Source: Segniliparus rotundus DSM 44985 (GTDB taxonomy: Bacteria > Actinomycetota > Actinomycetes > Mycobacteriales > Mycobacteriaceae). From it: DNA of 64,000 bases. A model generated the notes under the pieces. That model did not search any database, was not told where the DNA came from, and was given only the letters and a program-made list of their open reading frames with translations. The DNA is taken from NCBI RefSeq assembly GCF_000092825.1, contig NC_014168.1, forward strand, positions 2,285,946 to 2,349,945, written 5' to 3'. The position numbers were made by a program, and so were the translations under genes. Of the stretch, positions 24,413 through 34,923 are shown in pieces (positions within the stretch are counted from its first letter, which is position 1; each line of letters opens with the position of its first letter).

Positions 24413-26158
24413 TCAGAGGTACTGGCCGGTGTTGCTCTCGGTGTCGATGGCCCGCCCGGAGCTGCCCTGTTTGTTCGAGATCAGCGTGCGGATGTACACG
24501 ATCCGCTCGCCCTTCTTGCCTGAGATCCGAGCCCAGTCGTCCGGGTTCGTGGTGTTGGGCAGGTCCTCGTTCTCAGCGAACTCGTGCACGATGGCGTCGA
24601 ACAGGTGCTGGACGGACAATCCGGGCTTGCCGGTCTCCAGCACGGACTTGATCGCGGACTTCTTCGCCCGGTCCACAACGTTTTGGATCATCGCGCCCGA
24701 GTTGAAGTCCTTGAAGTACATGATCTCCTTGTCGCCGTTGGCGTAGGTGACCTCCAGGAAACGGTTGTCCTCGTTCTGCGCGTACATGCGCTCCACGACA
24801 CGGCTGATCATCGCGTCGACGCAGGCCTTGCGATCCCCGCCGAACTCGGCGAGGTCGTCGGCGTTGAGCGGCAGCTCCGGCACGAGGTACTTCGAGAACA
24901 CGTCCACGGCGGCCTCCGCGTCCGGGCGCTCGATCTTGATCTTCACATCGAGGCGGCCGGGGCGCAGAATGGCGGGGTCGATCATGTCCTCCCGGTTGGA
25001 GGCGCCGATGACGATGACGTTCTCCAAGCCTTCCACCCCGTCGATCTCGGCGAGCAACTGCGGCACGACCGTGGTCTCGACGTCGGAGGAGACGCCGGAG
25101 CCACGGGTGCGGAAGATCGAGTCCATCTCGTCGAAGAAGACAATGACCGGTGTGCCCTCGGAAGCTTTCTCCCGAGCGCGCTGGAAGATCAACCGGATGT
25201 GGCGCTCGGTCTCGCCGACAAACTTGTTCAGCAGCTCCGGCCCCTTGATGTTCAAGAAGTAGGACTTCGCCTCGCGCGAGTCCTCGCCTTTGGCCTCGGC
25301 GATCTTCTTCGCGAGCGAGTTGGCGACAGCCTTGGCGATCAACGTTTTGCCGCAGCCCGGCGGACCGTAGAGCAGCACGCCCTTCGGCGGCCGCAAGGAG
25401 TACTCCAGGAACAGGTCGCGGTGCAGGAACGGCAGCTCGACCGCGTCGCGGATCTGCTCGATCTGGCGGGTGAGGCCGCCGATGTCCTCGTATTGCACGT
25501 CGGGAACCTCTTCGAGCACGAGGTCTTCGACCTCGGCCTTCGGGATTCGCTCGAACGCGTATCCGGCTTTGGTGTCCACGAGCAGCGAATCGCCTGGGCG
25601 AAGCTGGCGGAAGTCCTCGTCCTCTTTGTTGATGAGCGGATCGGCGAGCCAGACGACCCGCTCCTCGTCCGCGTGGCCCACGACGAGCGCCCGATGCCCG
25701 TCTTCGAGCACTTCGCGCAAACTGGAAATCTCCCCGACGGCCTCGAAAAGCTCAGCGGCCACCACGGTGAGCGCCTCGTTCAGGCGCAATGTCTGGCCCT
25801 TGCGCAACAGGGCGGTGTCGACGTTGGGCGAAACGGCAAGACGCATCTTGCGGCCAGAGGTGAACACGTCCAAGGTTTTGTCCTCGTTGACGGCGAGCAG
25901 CACGCCGTAGCCGCCGGGGGGCTGGCCGAGCCGGTCCACCTCTTCCCGAAGGGCGACAAGCTGCGCCCGCGCCTCTCGAAGGGTGTCGAGGAGTTTGGCG
26001 TTGCGCTTGGTGAGCCCTTCGATCCGCTCGCGCAGATCAGTGGCTTCGCCCGTGCCCGACTGCCCGGACGGGCGCCCCGTGTCGTTCTGGTCGCCCGGGC
26101 CGCGGCCCGCGCCAGAGTCCTCAAAGGGGTCGTATTCCGTGCGATCCGAGGTGCTCAT
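24413..26158 (-). CDS. mpa: Proteasomal AAA ATPase Mpa/ARC
   Basis: This is a hexameric unfoldase that recognises Pup-tagged proteins and feeds them to the 20S proteasome. It has 581 residues: an N-terminal disordered part, a coiled coil (about 40-90), OB-type interdomains ([17 protein letters not shown]), then an AAA domain. Walker A GPPGCGKT is near 265-272 and Walker [11 protein letters not shown] near 338-347. The C-terminal GQYL is the proteasome-docking motif. ATG 26158 has AGGGAG about 8-10 bases upstream, which excludes the longer frame. The proteasome, pup and dop genes that usually lie nearby are absent from the window. Confidence 0.96.
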   Translation of the reverse strand: MSTSDRTEYDPFEDSGAGRGPGDQNDTGRPSGQSGTGEATDLRERIEGLTKRNAKLLDTLREARAQLVALREEVDRLGQPPGGYGVLLAVNEDKTLDVFTSGRKMRLAVSPNVDTALLRKGQTLRLNEALTVVAAELFEAVGEISSLREVLEDGHRALVVGHADEERVVWLADPLINKEDEDFRQLRPGDSLLVDTKAGYAFERIPKAEVEDLVLEEVPDVQYEDIGGLTRQIEQIRDAVELPFLHRDLFLEYSLRPPKGVLLYGPPGCGKTLIAKAVANSLAKKIAEAKGEDSREAKSYFLNIKGPELLNKFVGETERHIRLIFQRAREKASEGTPVIVFFDEMDSIFRTRGSGVSSDVETTVVPQLLAEIDGVEGLENVIVIGASNREDMIDPAILRPGRLDVKIKIERPDAEAAVDVFSKYLVPELPLNADDLAEFGGDRKACVDAMISRVVERMYAQNEDNRFLEVTYANGDKEIMYFKDFNSGAMIQNVVDRAKKSAIKSVLETGKPGLSVQHLFDAIVHEFAENEDLPNTTNPDDWARISGKKGERIVYIRTLISNKQGSSGRAIDTESNTGQYL

Positions 26159-26343
26159 ATTCACCACTCCCTTGTCAGGCGTGTCGCTCTGCAGCGTTGG
26201 TCTTACCACCGTACCGGGGAATCGCGCGCGGCGCCGGGCCGGGCAACGCGCCAACGCGATCTTTCCGTGTGGTAGTCGTCATATTGACACAACGAGGACG
26301 TTCGGCAAAGCGAAGATGAACGGGCAGCCGCCGCGCGGCGCGC

Positions 26344-26682
26344 TCAAGGCTCGTCGCGGTGCTCTTCGAGTTCACCGCTCAGCGACATCGCAGCCGCCCG
26401 GCCCATCGGGCCGTACGTCGCGCACGGCTCGCCGACGTGATGGCTCATCCCATTCCCCTGCCCTTGCGCCTGTTCGAGCGCCACTTCCTCCGTCTCGCCC
26501 ACGCCGACCGCCGTGCCCTCGCGACGGGCCTGCCCGTCGGGGGCGGCCCCGGCTTCGACGTAACGGGCGCAGGAGACGACGTACCAGCTGCCTTCAGCAG
26601 ACGCGGCGACCGTCGTGGAGCCGAGCGCGGCGGCAAGAACGGCGGCCGCCAGAGAGCGGCGACCCAAAGACATGCGCGCCAT
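26344..26682 (-). CDS. Small secreted two-cysteine protein (paralogue 1 of 3)
   Basis: This 112-residue exported protein has a signal peptide (GRRSLAAAVLAAALGSTTVA, cleaved near residue 29). The mature part has a Cys in WYVVSCARYVE and another in GEPCATYGP, separated by a region with GVGETEEVALEQAQGQG. The same plan (Cys, G/A-rich middle with EA-A, Cys) occurs in the two proteins at 27669-27938 and 27943-28230. The start has AGGAGGAG seven bases upstream. A 14-bp tandem repeat (26692-26705, 26706-26719) overlaps the leader. No known family is recognised. Confidence 0.65.
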   Translation of the reverse strand: MARMSLGRRSLAAAVLAAALGSTTVAASAEGSWYVVSCARYVEAGAAPDGQARREGTAVGVGETEEVALEQAQGQGNGMSHHVGEPCATYGPMGRAAAMSLSGELEEHRDEP

Positions 26683-26691
26683 GGCTCTCCT

Positions 26692-26719
26692 CCTGACTGA
26701 AGCGTCCTGACTGAAGCGT
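26692..26719. repeat. 14-bp direct tandem repeat in leader of secreted protein gene
   Basis: CCTGACTGAAGCGT occurs twice in succession, just upstream of the ribosome site for the gene at 26344-26682. Confidence 0.85.
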
Positions 26720-26742
26720 CCTCATCCTGTCCGAGGGCGAGT

Positions 26743-27938
<1,196 letters not shown>

Positions 27939-27942
27939 GTCT

Positions 27943-28230
27943 TTAGACCGGGTGGCAGTTCTGCAGGTGGGGCATGTTGCCGTAGGGGCCCCACTTCTGC
28001 CGCTCCGCGTCCTCGCGGGCCGCGCCCTCGTTGGGGCCATGTCCGGTGACTGTCCCCGCGTGCTGCGGTATTCCGCCCCTGCCGAATCCTCCCATCGGCT
28101 GCGCCCAGACGTCGCACTGGATCGCGACGTCGCCTTCCTCCGGATCGGCCTGCGCGGCGATCTGGCTGGCGACTCCGAGCCCCGCCGTCACTGCCGCGAT
28201 CACGCCCAACCCACGAAGAACACGGATCAC
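27943..28230 (-). CDS. Small secreted two-cysteine protein (paralogue 3 of 3)
   Basis: A 95-residue exported protein. GTG 28230 is chosen because GGAGG lies six bases upstream and the signal peptide (VIRVLRGLGVIAAVTAGLGV) then has normal length. The mature part reads DVAIQCDVWAQPMGG, GHGPNEGAAREDAERQKWGP, then NCHPV at the end. It forms a two-gene operon with 27669-27938 and is related to 26344-26682. The three genes bracket trmI, which suggests local gene duplication. Confidence 0.65.
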   Translation of the reverse strand: MIRVLRGLGVIAAVTAGLGVASQIAAQADPEEGDVAIQCDVWAQPMGGFGRGGIPQHAGTVTGHGPNEGAAREDAERQKWGPYGNMPHLQNCHPV

Positions 28231-28424
28231 AAGCTTCCTCCAAGAGTAGAGAAGGGCGGGAATCGAAACAAAAAGAGCCAAAGAACAGTTTCGAGCGCCA
28301 CCCACATGCGGACGACTGATTGTAGCACCGGGAATCCGGAATTCCAGTACGCCAAGTCGAGAAACTCAAGGCACAGCGGCGCGGCCCGCCGCCGCCGTGC
28401 CGGCGAGTTGTCAGACCGCCTCGC

Positions 28425-28430
28425 TAGGCT
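28425..28430 (+). promoter_or_regulatory. -10 element of leaderless RecB-like gene
   Basis: TAGGCT, six bases, then ATG at 28437. Confidence 0.6.
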
Positions 28431-28436
28431 CAAGCT

Positions 28437-29321
28437 ATGACGAAATCAGCCGTCGGCTCCTTGTCCGGCAGACGACTGGCGCTCTCCCCCTCGCGGGCGA
28501 GCGACTTCCGCCAGTGCCCGCTGTTGTACCGGTTGCGGGCGATCGACCGCATCCCGCAACCGCCGACCTTGGCGATGGTCCGGGGAACGCTGGTCCACGC
28601 CGCGCTCGAAGAGCTCCTCGCGCTGCCCGCAGAGTCCCGGACATTGGACGCGGCGGCCGAACTCATCGCGCCGTCCTGGCAGCGCGTGTCGGGAGAAATG
28701 CCCGAAGACCACCGGCTCGACTTGGACGAGCACGGGCTCTCGCAACTGTTCGAGCAGTCGAAAACCTTGTTGGCGATGTACTTCGCGTTGGAGGACCCCG
28801 CCCGTGTCACGCCGAGCGCCTGCGAGCTTCGCGTCGAGGTCGACCTGGAGCCGGACGTGCCCCTGCGCGGTTTCGTCGACCGGGTGGACGAGCTCGCCGA
28901 CGGCGAGCTGCGCGTGGTGGACTACAAGACCGGACGCGCTCCGGGCGGCCCGTACGAGGCCAAGGCGCTCTTTCAGATGAAGTTTTACGCCTTGGCGCTG
29001 TGGAAGCTGCGCGGCGTTGTGCCGCAAGAGCTGCGCCTGATGTACCTGGGGTCCGGGGACACCCTCACCTATGAGCCGGACCCCGGCGAACTCGACCGGT
29101 TCAGCCGCACCTTGGTCGCCATCTGGCGGGCGATTCAGACGGCCGGTCGAACCGGTGACTTCCGGCCCAATCCAGGCCCGTTGTGCAAGTGGTGCGAGCA
29201 CCAGAGCCGATGCCCGGCGTTCGGCAACACCCCGCCGGAGTACCCCGGTTGGCCCGACGAAGACTCCGACACGGGCCTCGTGTCAGAGCTGTTGGCGGAG
29301 TCAGAGCTGTTGGAGCGCTGA
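28437..29321 (+). CDS. RecB-family nuclease with Fe-S type cysteines (Rv2119-like)
   Basis: This 294-residue PD-(D/E)XK nuclease is of the Cas4/AddB-C-terminal type. Motifs are RGTLVHAALEELL, PLRGFVDRVDELADG and the catalytic VDYKTG (D162, K164). Cys27 plus Cys250, Cys253 and Cys259 (CKWCEHQSRC) form the usual 4Fe-4S cluster ligands. In M. tuberculosis the equivalent is Rv2119, next to trmI, with no defined role; DNA repair is inferred. The ATG at 28437 follows a TAGGCT hexamer by six bases. A short duplication near the 3' end gives ELLAESELLE. There is no CRISPR array nearby, so a Cas4 role is unlikely. Confidence 0.87.
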   Translation: MTKSAVGSLSGRRLALSPSRASDFRQCPLLYRLRAIDRIPQPPTLAMVRGTLVHAALEELLALPAESRTLDAAAELIAPSWQRVSGEMPEDHRLDLDEHGLSQLFEQSKTLLAMYFALEDPARVTPSACELRVEVDLEPDVPLRGFVDRVDELADGELRVVDYKTGRAPGGPYEAKALFQMKFYALALWKLRGVVPQELRLMYLGSGDTLTYEPDPGELDRFSRTLVAIWRAIQTAGRTGDFRPNPGPLCKWCEHQSRCPAFGNTPPEYPGWPDEDSDTGLVSELLAESELLER

Positions 29322-29371
29322 GGGCGGCTGGCGCAGCGCGGGCGGCGGGCGGATGAGGAGCCCGACGGCGC

Positions 29372-30247
29372 TCAGGAGGTCGGCGGCCATTCGGTCAGGA
29401 CTTCGACGCCGTCGCGCGTGACGAGGACCGTGTGCTCGAACTGGGCCGACCACTTCTTGTCTTTGGTCACCACAGTCCATCCGTCCGGCCAGATCTCGTA
29501 GTCCAACGCTCCCGCGTTAATCATCGGCTCCACGGTGAAGACCATGCCCGGCTCGATGATCGTGCTGACGTGGGGCGCGTCGTAATGCAGAACGGACAGC
29601 CCGTTGTGGAACGTCGTCCCGATGCCGTGGCCAGTGAAATCCCGAACCGTGGTGAAGCCGAACCGAGACGCGTACGCCTCGATGACACGGCCGATCACAT
29701 TGAGGGGCCTGCCCGGCCGCACCGCCCTGATGCCCCGATCCCTGGCTTCGCGCGCCACTTCCACCAGTTGGCGGGCCTGTTCGCTCACCTCGCCAGCGAG
29801 GAATGTCGCGCAGGTGTCCCCGTGCGCCCCGTCAATGTACGCAGTGACGTCGATGTTCACGATGTCGCCGTCTTCGACCACGGTCGAGTCGGGAATGCCG
29901 TGGCAGATCACCTCGTTGAGGGACGTGCACGACGACTTCGGGAACGACTTGTAGCCCAGGGTCGAGGGGTACGCGCCGTGGTCCACCATGTACTCGTGCG
30001 CGATCCGGTCGAGCTCGTCGGTGCGAATGCCCGGCCGAACAGCCGCGCCCGCCGCCGCGAGCGCTCCTGCGGCGATCTTGGACGCGACCCGGACCGCGGC
30101 GATGGTCTCCTCGGTCTGCACCCAAGGCTCGCTGCCCTCTTTCGCAGTGGGCTTCCACGCGTACTCAGGTTTGACAATGGTGTCCGGCACAGTGAGGATC
30201 GGACTCGGTTTGCCAGGTCGAAGAGGCTTGCGGGCAGCGGTGGTCAT
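29372..30247 (-). CDS. map: Methionine aminopeptidase (type Ic)
   Basis: This removes the N-terminal methionine from new proteins. At 291 residues it includes the N-terminal extension with a PxxP-like linker ([20 protein letters not shown]) typical of the mycobacterial MapB (Rv2861c). The pita-bread domain has [20 protein letters not shown] (first metal Asp residues), [16 protein letters not shown] and [12 protein letters not shown]. The start ATG follows TACACT by six bases. It is the downstream neighbour of the PBP gene with a 290-base gap containing two hairpins. Confidence 0.94.
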   Translation of the reverse strand: MTTAARKPLRPGKPSPILTVPDTIVKPEYAWKPTAKEGSEPWVQTEETIAAVRVASKIAAGALAAAGAAVRPGIRTDELDRIAHEYMVDHGAYPSTLGYKSFPKSSCTSLNEVICHGIPDSTVVEDGDIVNIDVTAYIDGAHGDTCATFLAGEVSEQARQLVEVAREARDRGIRAVRPGRPLNVIGRVIEAYASRFGFTTVRDFTGHGIGTTFHNGLSVLHYDAPHVSTIIEPGMVFTVEPMINAGALDYEIWPDGWTVVTKDKKWSAQFEHTVLVTRDGVEVLTEWPPTS

Positions 30248-30253
30248 GCAACG

Positions 30254-30259
30254 AGTGTA
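30254..30259 (-). promoter_or_regulatory. -10 element of leaderless map transcript
   Basis: Minus strand TACACT, six bases, then ATG at 30247. Confidence 0.6.
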
Positions 30260-30279
30260 CCCAGCCCACGTGCGGGGAC

Positions 30280-30317
30280 GCGTGTCTCCTCGCCTCCCTC
30301 ACGACGAGGAGACACGC
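30280..30317 (-). terminator. 13-bp perfect hairpin between PBP gene and map
   Basis: GCGTGTCTCCTCG (30280-30292) pairs with 30305-30317, with a 12-base loop. It lies 220 bases after the PBP stop and just upstream of the map promoter, suggesting a terminator or an operator. Confidence 0.5.
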
Positions 30318-30374
30318 CTCGGAGGTTCTGAAACCACCTGCTGCAGAACGCCCGAGCCCATAGCTGCCGTCCGA

Positions 30375-30404
30375 GTCGAGACGACCCCTCGAACACGTCT
30401 CGAC
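30375..30404 (-). terminator. 9-bp hairpin downstream of PBP gene
   Basis: GTCGAGACG (30375-30383) pairs perfectly with CGTCTCGAC (30396-30404), 12-base loop, 134 bases after the PBP stop. It may terminate the dxr-rip1-ispG-PBP transcript. Confidence 0.4.
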
Positions 30405-30537
30405 GAAGTCGGAGCGTCGAGCCTGCTGGGAAAACTCCTTGCGAGGCTCTGTTGGATAAGACGCACGGCGGGCCGATTCGGTTCCATAGAATTTCGACGG
30501 GCGCCGCAACAGGCCAGGACGAGGTCTGCGCGCTCGG

Positions 30538-32346
30538 CTAGGAGTTGCTGTCGGGGATGCTCTGGAGGAACAGTTTTGTCACCGCGACCGCCGATTCCGA
30601 ACTGCCGCCCCGGACGATCAACGTCGCGAAGGCGACGTCGCCGCGATATCCGACGAACCAGGCGTGCGATCCGCCGTCCACCTCGGCCTCGCCGGTCTTC
30701 CCGTACACTTCGCCGCAATCAGCGATATGCGTCGCGGTCCCAGCGGTGACGACTTGGCGCATCATCGGCCGAAGCCCCGCGACAATATCCGCGCCCAACG
30801 CAGGCCGGTCCCCGGACACTTGCGTGCGCGAGTCGAGCCGGAAAACCGGAGTCACCGGCGAACCATGCGCGACCGTCGCGGCGACCACGGCCATGCCGAA
30901 GGGGCTGACCGTCACCTTGCCTTGGCCGAAGCCGTCCTCGGTCCGGACGGTGAGGTCGTCCGCTTGCGGCACCGAACCAGAGACCGTCGTCAGGTCGGGA
31001 ATCTGGTAATCCTCGCCGAGGCCGAGGGATGCGGCGGCCTGTGTGAGCGCGTCCGGCGACATCTCGCTCGCGAGCTTGGCGAACGTGGTGTTGCACGAGT
31101 GCGCGAACGCCGTGCGCATCGGCACCGTGCCGAGGCTGAACTCGTTCTCGTTCGGCACGGTTCGGGTGCCGATGTCCACTCGGCCCGGGCATCCGACGTA
31201 GGACTCTGGGGTCGCGACGCCCTGTTGCATCGCGGCGCTCGCGGTGATGATCTTGAACGTGGAGCCGGGCGGGTACTGCCCTTGGGTCGCGAGCATCCCC
31301 TCTTCGTCCGCCGCGCGGTTCTGCGCCACAGCGAGGATACGGCCGCTGGACGGCTGTATCGCCACCATCATGGCCTGCTGCCCTCGGCTGTCGACGGCGC
31401 GCTGCGCAGCGTCTTGGAGCTGGCGGTCCAAGCTCAGCGTGATCGCTGGGGACGGTTGCGCCGGGGCTTCGTGGAGCACGTCGAACTCCACGCCGTCCGC
31501 GTTCACCGTGACCACGCGCCAACCCGTCTTGCCGTCCACCTCGGCGAGCGCCTGCTTCTTCACCTGCCCGACCAGGTTGGGGGCAAAATGCAAATCGGTC
31601 GGCACGAGGTCGTACTCCTCGTTGAAACTGACCCCGGTGATCTTGCCCAGACGGTCGCGGACCCCGTCGACCTGGTCGGCCCGCAGCACGATCAACCCGA
31701 ACGAGCCGTTCGCGGCGGTCGCCTGCTCGGCGAGCGACTGGCCGGTGAGACCGGGAACGAGGTCGCCGAGCGCGTCGGCGAGACGTTTGGACACCGAAAC
31801 GGTCGTGTCCGGCAACCGCACGTCTTTCGGGGTGAACACCAACCGCGTCACCATGCCGGGGACCAAGACTTGGTTGCCCGAACTGTCGATCACGGAAGCC
31901 CGCGGCGGCGTGAGGGAGCGCAACGCGACGGTTTGCGTGTCCCCGAGTTTGGGGTGCAAATTCGTGTTCGTCCAGAGCACCCGCCATTCGCCCTGGAACT
32001 TGCCGAGGCGCAACGCGCCGTCGTAGGCCCAGACCCGGCCCTTGGGCAAACTCCACTCGTAGTGGTAGCCGACCTTGGCGGTGTCACCGTTGATGTGCGC
32101 GTCGCCGATCCTGGCGGTGAGCCCCTGCGCTTGCAGTCCGTCCCACATCTGCTCCATGGCGCGGAACGCCCGGGCGGGGAAGTCGGTCCGATCTGCCGCC
32201 TCGCGTGTTTTGTGCTTGCCGAGCAAGCCGAGGAAGGTGAGCGCGGCAGGGTTCGGGCCAACAGGCTTCGGCGTGCAGGCCGTCGTGCCCGCAGGGAGGA
32301 GCACCACCAACGCGAACAGCATCGATCGACACAAAAAACTGCGCAT
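30538..32346 (-). CDS. Penicillin-binding lipoprotein (Rv2864c-like)
   Basis: This 602-residue peptidoglycan transpeptidase is anchored as a lipoprotein: the signal ends in the lipobox TTAC (Cys about 24). An NTF2-like N-terminal domain (about 35-150, as in MecA) and a dimerisation region come before the transpeptidase domain. The active-site Ser is about residue 362 in PGSTFKII; SCN follows in AHSCNTTFAK, and KTG in VYGKTGEAEV. It is the counterpart of M. tuberculosis PBP-lipo (Rv2864c). ispG lies 101 bases upstream; toxin-antitoxin genes that sit between them in M. tuberculosis are absent here. Confidence 0.92.
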   Translation of the reverse strand: MRSFLCRSMLFALVVLLPAGTTACTPKPVGPNPAALTFLGLLGKHKTREAADRTDFPARAFRAMEQMWDGLQAQGLTARIGDAHINGDTAKVGYHYEWSLPKGRVWAYDGALRLGKFQGEWRVLWTNTNLHPKLGDTQTVALRSLTPPRASVIDSSGNQVLVPGMVTRLVFTPKDVRLPDTTVSVSKRLADALGDLVPGLTGQSLAEQATAANGSFGLIVLRADQVDGVRDRLGKITGVSFNEEYDLVPTDLHFAPNLVGQVKKQALAEVDGKTGWRVVTVNADGVEFDVLHEAPAQPSPAITLSLDRQLQDAAQRAVDSRGQQAMMVAIQPSSGRILAVAQNRAADEEGMLATQGQYPPGSTFKIITASAAMQQGVATPESYVGCPGRVDIGTRTVPNENEFSLGTVPMRTAFAHSCNTTFAKLASEMSPDALTQAAASLGLGEDYQIPDLTTVSGSVPQADDLTVRTEDGFGQGKVTVSPFGMAVVAATVAHGSPVTPVFRLDSRTQVSGDRPALGADIVAGLRPMMRQVVTAGTATHIADCGEVYGKTGEAEVDGGSHAWFVGYRGDVAFATLIVRGGSSESAVAVTKLFLQSIPDSNS

Positions 32347-32447
32347 ACCCGCAGATGGTAAGAATTTTTATGGCCTCCGCGCCGAAGGCGCACCGAGAGC
32401 TGCCCGCTCAGGCTGGCGACGCGGCAGTTCGAGCCTCTGGCCGCAGG

Positions 32448-33596
32448 TCAGCTGACAGTGACTTCGGGCACGCCGCTCTGAAGGCCGGACTCCTCGGCGA
32501 TGCGCAACGCCTCTTCGATCAAAGTCTCGACGATGAGATGCTCGGGCACCGTCTTGATGACTTCGCCTTTGACGAAAATCTGCCCTCTGCCATTGCCGGA
32601 GGCAACGCCCAGATCCGCTTCGCGGGCTTCGCCGGGGCCGTTGACGACGCAGCCCATCACAGCGACGCGCAACGGCACTTCGATCCCCTCAAGACCTGCG
32701 GTGACCTGCTCGGCGAGGGTGTACACGTCCACTTGCGCGCGACCGCAGCTCGGGCAGGAGACGATCTCCAACGTGCGTTCTTTCAGGCCGAGCGACTGCA
32801 AAATCTGCTGGCCCACCTTGACCTCCTCCACCGGGGGGGCGGAAAGCGAGACGCGGATGGTGTCGCCGATGCCCTTGCCCAGCAGCACGCCGAAAGCCAC
32901 AGCGGATTTGATCGTTCCTTGGAAGGCAGGACCGGCCTCGGTGACGCCGAGGTGCAGCGGATAGTCGCACTGCTCCGCTAAAAGCTCGTAGGCGCGGACC
33001 ATGGTGACGGGGTCGTTGTGCTTGACCGAGATCTTGAGGTCGAAAAACCCGTGTTCGGCGAAGAGCCCCGCTTCCCACAACGCCGACTCCACAAGCGCCT
33101 CCGGGGTGGCTTTGCCGTATTTGGCGAGCAGCCGCGGATCCAACGACCCCGCGTTCACCCCGATGCGGATCGGGGTGTTCGCCGCGGCGGCGGCCTGCGC
33201 CACCTCTTTCACGCGCCCGTCGAACTCTTTGATGTTGCCAGGGTTCACCCGCACTCCGGCGCAACCGGCGTCAATGGCCGCGAAGATGTACCGGGGCTGG
33301 AAATGGATGTCCGCGATCACGGGGATCTGGCTCTTCTTCGCGATGGCGGCCAGCGCGTCGGCGTCCTCTTGGCGAGGGCAGGCCACGCGCACCAAATCGC
33401 ATCCGGCGGCGGTGAGTTCCGCGATCTGCTGCAAGGTCGCGTTCACGTCGTGGGTCTTGGTCGTGGTCATCGACTGCACGGAAACCGGGTGGTCGCTGCC
33501 GACGCCGACCGGGCCGAGCTTGAGCTGCCGTGTCTGCCTGCGCGGGGCGAGCACCTGCGCGGGCGGGGCCGGCATCCCGAGTTCGACGGAAGTCAT
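32448..33596 (-). CDS. ispG: 4-hydroxy-3-methylbut-2-enyl diphosphate synthase
   Basis: This is a late enzyme of the MEP isoprenoid pathway, with a 4Fe-4S cluster, converting MEcPP to HMBPP. The protein has 382 residues, the short bacterial form. [18 protein letters not shown] is the N-terminal signature. Cluster cysteines occur in [14 protein letters not shown] and [17 protein letters not shown]. The start ATG has TAGACT six bases upstream, so this gene has its own leaderless promoter even though dxr (the committed MEP step) and rip1 lie just upstream on the same strand. Confidence 0.96.
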   Translation of the reverse strand: MTSVELGMPAPPAQVLAPRRQTRQLKLGPVGVGSDHPVSVQSMTTTKTHDVNATLQQIAELTAAGCDLVRVACPRQEDADALAAIAKKSQIPVIADIHFQPRYIFAAIDAGCAGVRVNPGNIKEFDGRVKEVAQAAAAANTPIRIGVNAGSLDPRLLAKYGKATPEALVESALWEAGLFAEHGFFDLKISVKHNDPVTMVRAYELLAEQCDYPLHLGVTEAGPAFQGTIKSAVAFGVLLGKGIGDTIRVSLSAPPVEEVKVGQQILQSLGLKERTLEIVSCPSCGRAQVDVYTLAEQVTAGLEGIEVPLRVAVMGCVVNGPGEAREADLGVASGNGRGQIFVKGEVIKTVPEHLIVETLIEEALRIAEESGLQSGVPEVTVS

Positions 33597-33602
33597 AGGG
33601 AC

Positions 33603-33608
33603 AGTCTA
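33603..33608 (-). promoter_or_regulatory. -10 element of leaderless ispG transcript
   Basis: Minus strand TAGACT, six bases, then ATG at 33596, within the 35-base rip1-ispG gap. Confidence 0.6.
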
Positions 33609-33631
33609 GTCCGCCCACGCCGCCTCGGCGC

Positions 33632-34900
33632 TCACCTCTGGAACAGGCGGATCGGGTTCACCACGTCCGCGGCCAAAACAAGCACCATGTACACGCCGAC
33701 GATCGCGAGCACCGCGTACGTCGCCGGGGCGAGCTTGAGGTAATCGACCGGCCCGCCCGCGGCTCTGCCCCGCAGCCGACGCAGCGTGTCGCGGGCCTTC
33801 TCATAGCCGATCACCGCGATGTGCCCGCCGTCGAACGGCACGAGCGGCAACAGGTTCACCATGCCGAGCACGAAGTTCAAGCTGGCCAACAACAGCACGA
33901 AGGTCGGCCACCCGCCTTGGTCGGCGTGCTCGGCGAGCTCCCCGCCGATGCGGCTCGCGCCGACCACGCTCATCGGCGTCTGCGGATCGCGCTCCCCGCC
34001 GCCGAGCGAACGCACCAGCGCCCCGGCCTTGGAGGGGATCTGCAAGACGCCGTCCCACGTTTTTCCGAGCACGACGCCAGTGAACTCGAACGTCGCCGGG
34101 ACGGCGGTCACAGGGTTGTAGCGCGTGATGATCGAGTCGGCGGGCGCGACGCTCACGCCCACCTTGCCCGTCTCCCGCACGAGCGGCTTGTGGGTGGCCG
34201 GGTCGTACTTGTACGCGCCCGTGGCGGGATCGACGTCGAACCACTGGACCCGTTGGGGGGTCACCTCGAACGAAAGCTTCTGCCCGCCGCGGAGCACATC
34301 GAAGCGCACCGGGCCGGGCGAGGCCGCGATGGCCTTCGTCGCCGCGCCCGAAGTCGAGACAGGCACGCCGTTCACAGCGGTGATGACATCGCCCGCTCGC
34401 ATGCCCGCGCGCTGCGCCGGGCCTTCGCCGGCGCACGGGGCGAACTGCTCCTCGGCGAGCTGCGCGGGGGGGACGCACCCCAGCCTGGGCACGACGACGC
34501 CCGCGACGTGGGACATGCCCGGCAGTCCCCACCCGAGCGCCACCACATACAGCAGGGCGGCGCCCAGGATGAAGTTCATCGCAGGACCGGCGGCGAGGAC
34601 GAAGACCCGTTTCCACGGCTTCTGCTTCCACATCGCGCGGTCTTCCTCGTCCGGGGCGAGCTCGTCCATCGTCGTCATACCGGCGATGTCGCAGAAACCT
34701 CCTGCCGGAATGGCCTTGAGGCCGTATTCCGTGTCGCCGCGCTTGACCGACCAGATCTTGGGGCCGAAGCCGACGAAGTAACGGCGCACCTTCATCCCCG
34801 CGGCCAGCGCGGCCCACATGTGCCCGCACTCGTGCCACGCCACGGACAGCAGAATGCCCAGCGCGAAGAGCGCCACTCCAAAGATGAACAACGCGGGCAC
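33632..34900 (-). CDS. rip1: Site-2 intramembrane protease Rip1 (RseP family)
   Basis: This membrane zinc metalloprotease cleaves anti-sigma factors in mycobacteria and regulates envelope composition. The first helix holds HECGH (zinc ligands), followed by KVRRYFVGFGPKIWSVKRGD and AIPAGGFCDIAGM. A PDZ domain is in the middle (GDVITAVNGVPVS). The last helices contain NLLPLVPFDGGHIAV with the third ligand Asp. About 422 residues. The start is uncertain: GTG 34900 has AAGGAG only two bases upstream, while TTG 34891 has it 11 bases upstream and matches the M. tuberculosis N-terminus better. It follows dxr by 23 bases. Confidence 0.92.
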   Translation of the reverse strand: MPALFIFGVALFALGILLSVAWHECGHMWAALAAGMKVRRYFVGFGPKIWSVKRGDTEYGLKAIPAGGFCDIAGMTTMDELAPDEEDRAMWKQKPWKRVFVLAAGPAMNFILGAALLYVVALGWGLPGMSHVAGVVVPRLGCVPPAQLAEEQFAPCAGEGPAQRAGMRAGDVITAVNGVPVSTSGAATKAIAASPGPVRFDVLRGGQKLSFEVTPQRVQWFDVDPATGAYKYDPATHKPLVRETGKVGVSVAPADSIITRYNPVTAVPATFEFTGVVLGKTWDGVLQIPSKAGALVRSLGGGERDPQTPMSVVGASRIGGELAEHADQGGWPTFVLLLASLNFVLGMVNLLPLVPFDGGHIAVIGYEKARDTLRRLRGRAAGGPVDYLKLAPATYAVLAIVGVYMVLVLAADVVNPIRLFQR

Positions 34901-34923
34901 GACTCCTTGCTTCTGTGGAAACC

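Noticed and set aside
28437-29321. Cas4 of a CRISPR system
   Set aside because: The nuclease has Cas4-like cysteines, but there are no cas genes or arrays nearby and its context matches the housekeeping Rv2119 locus.
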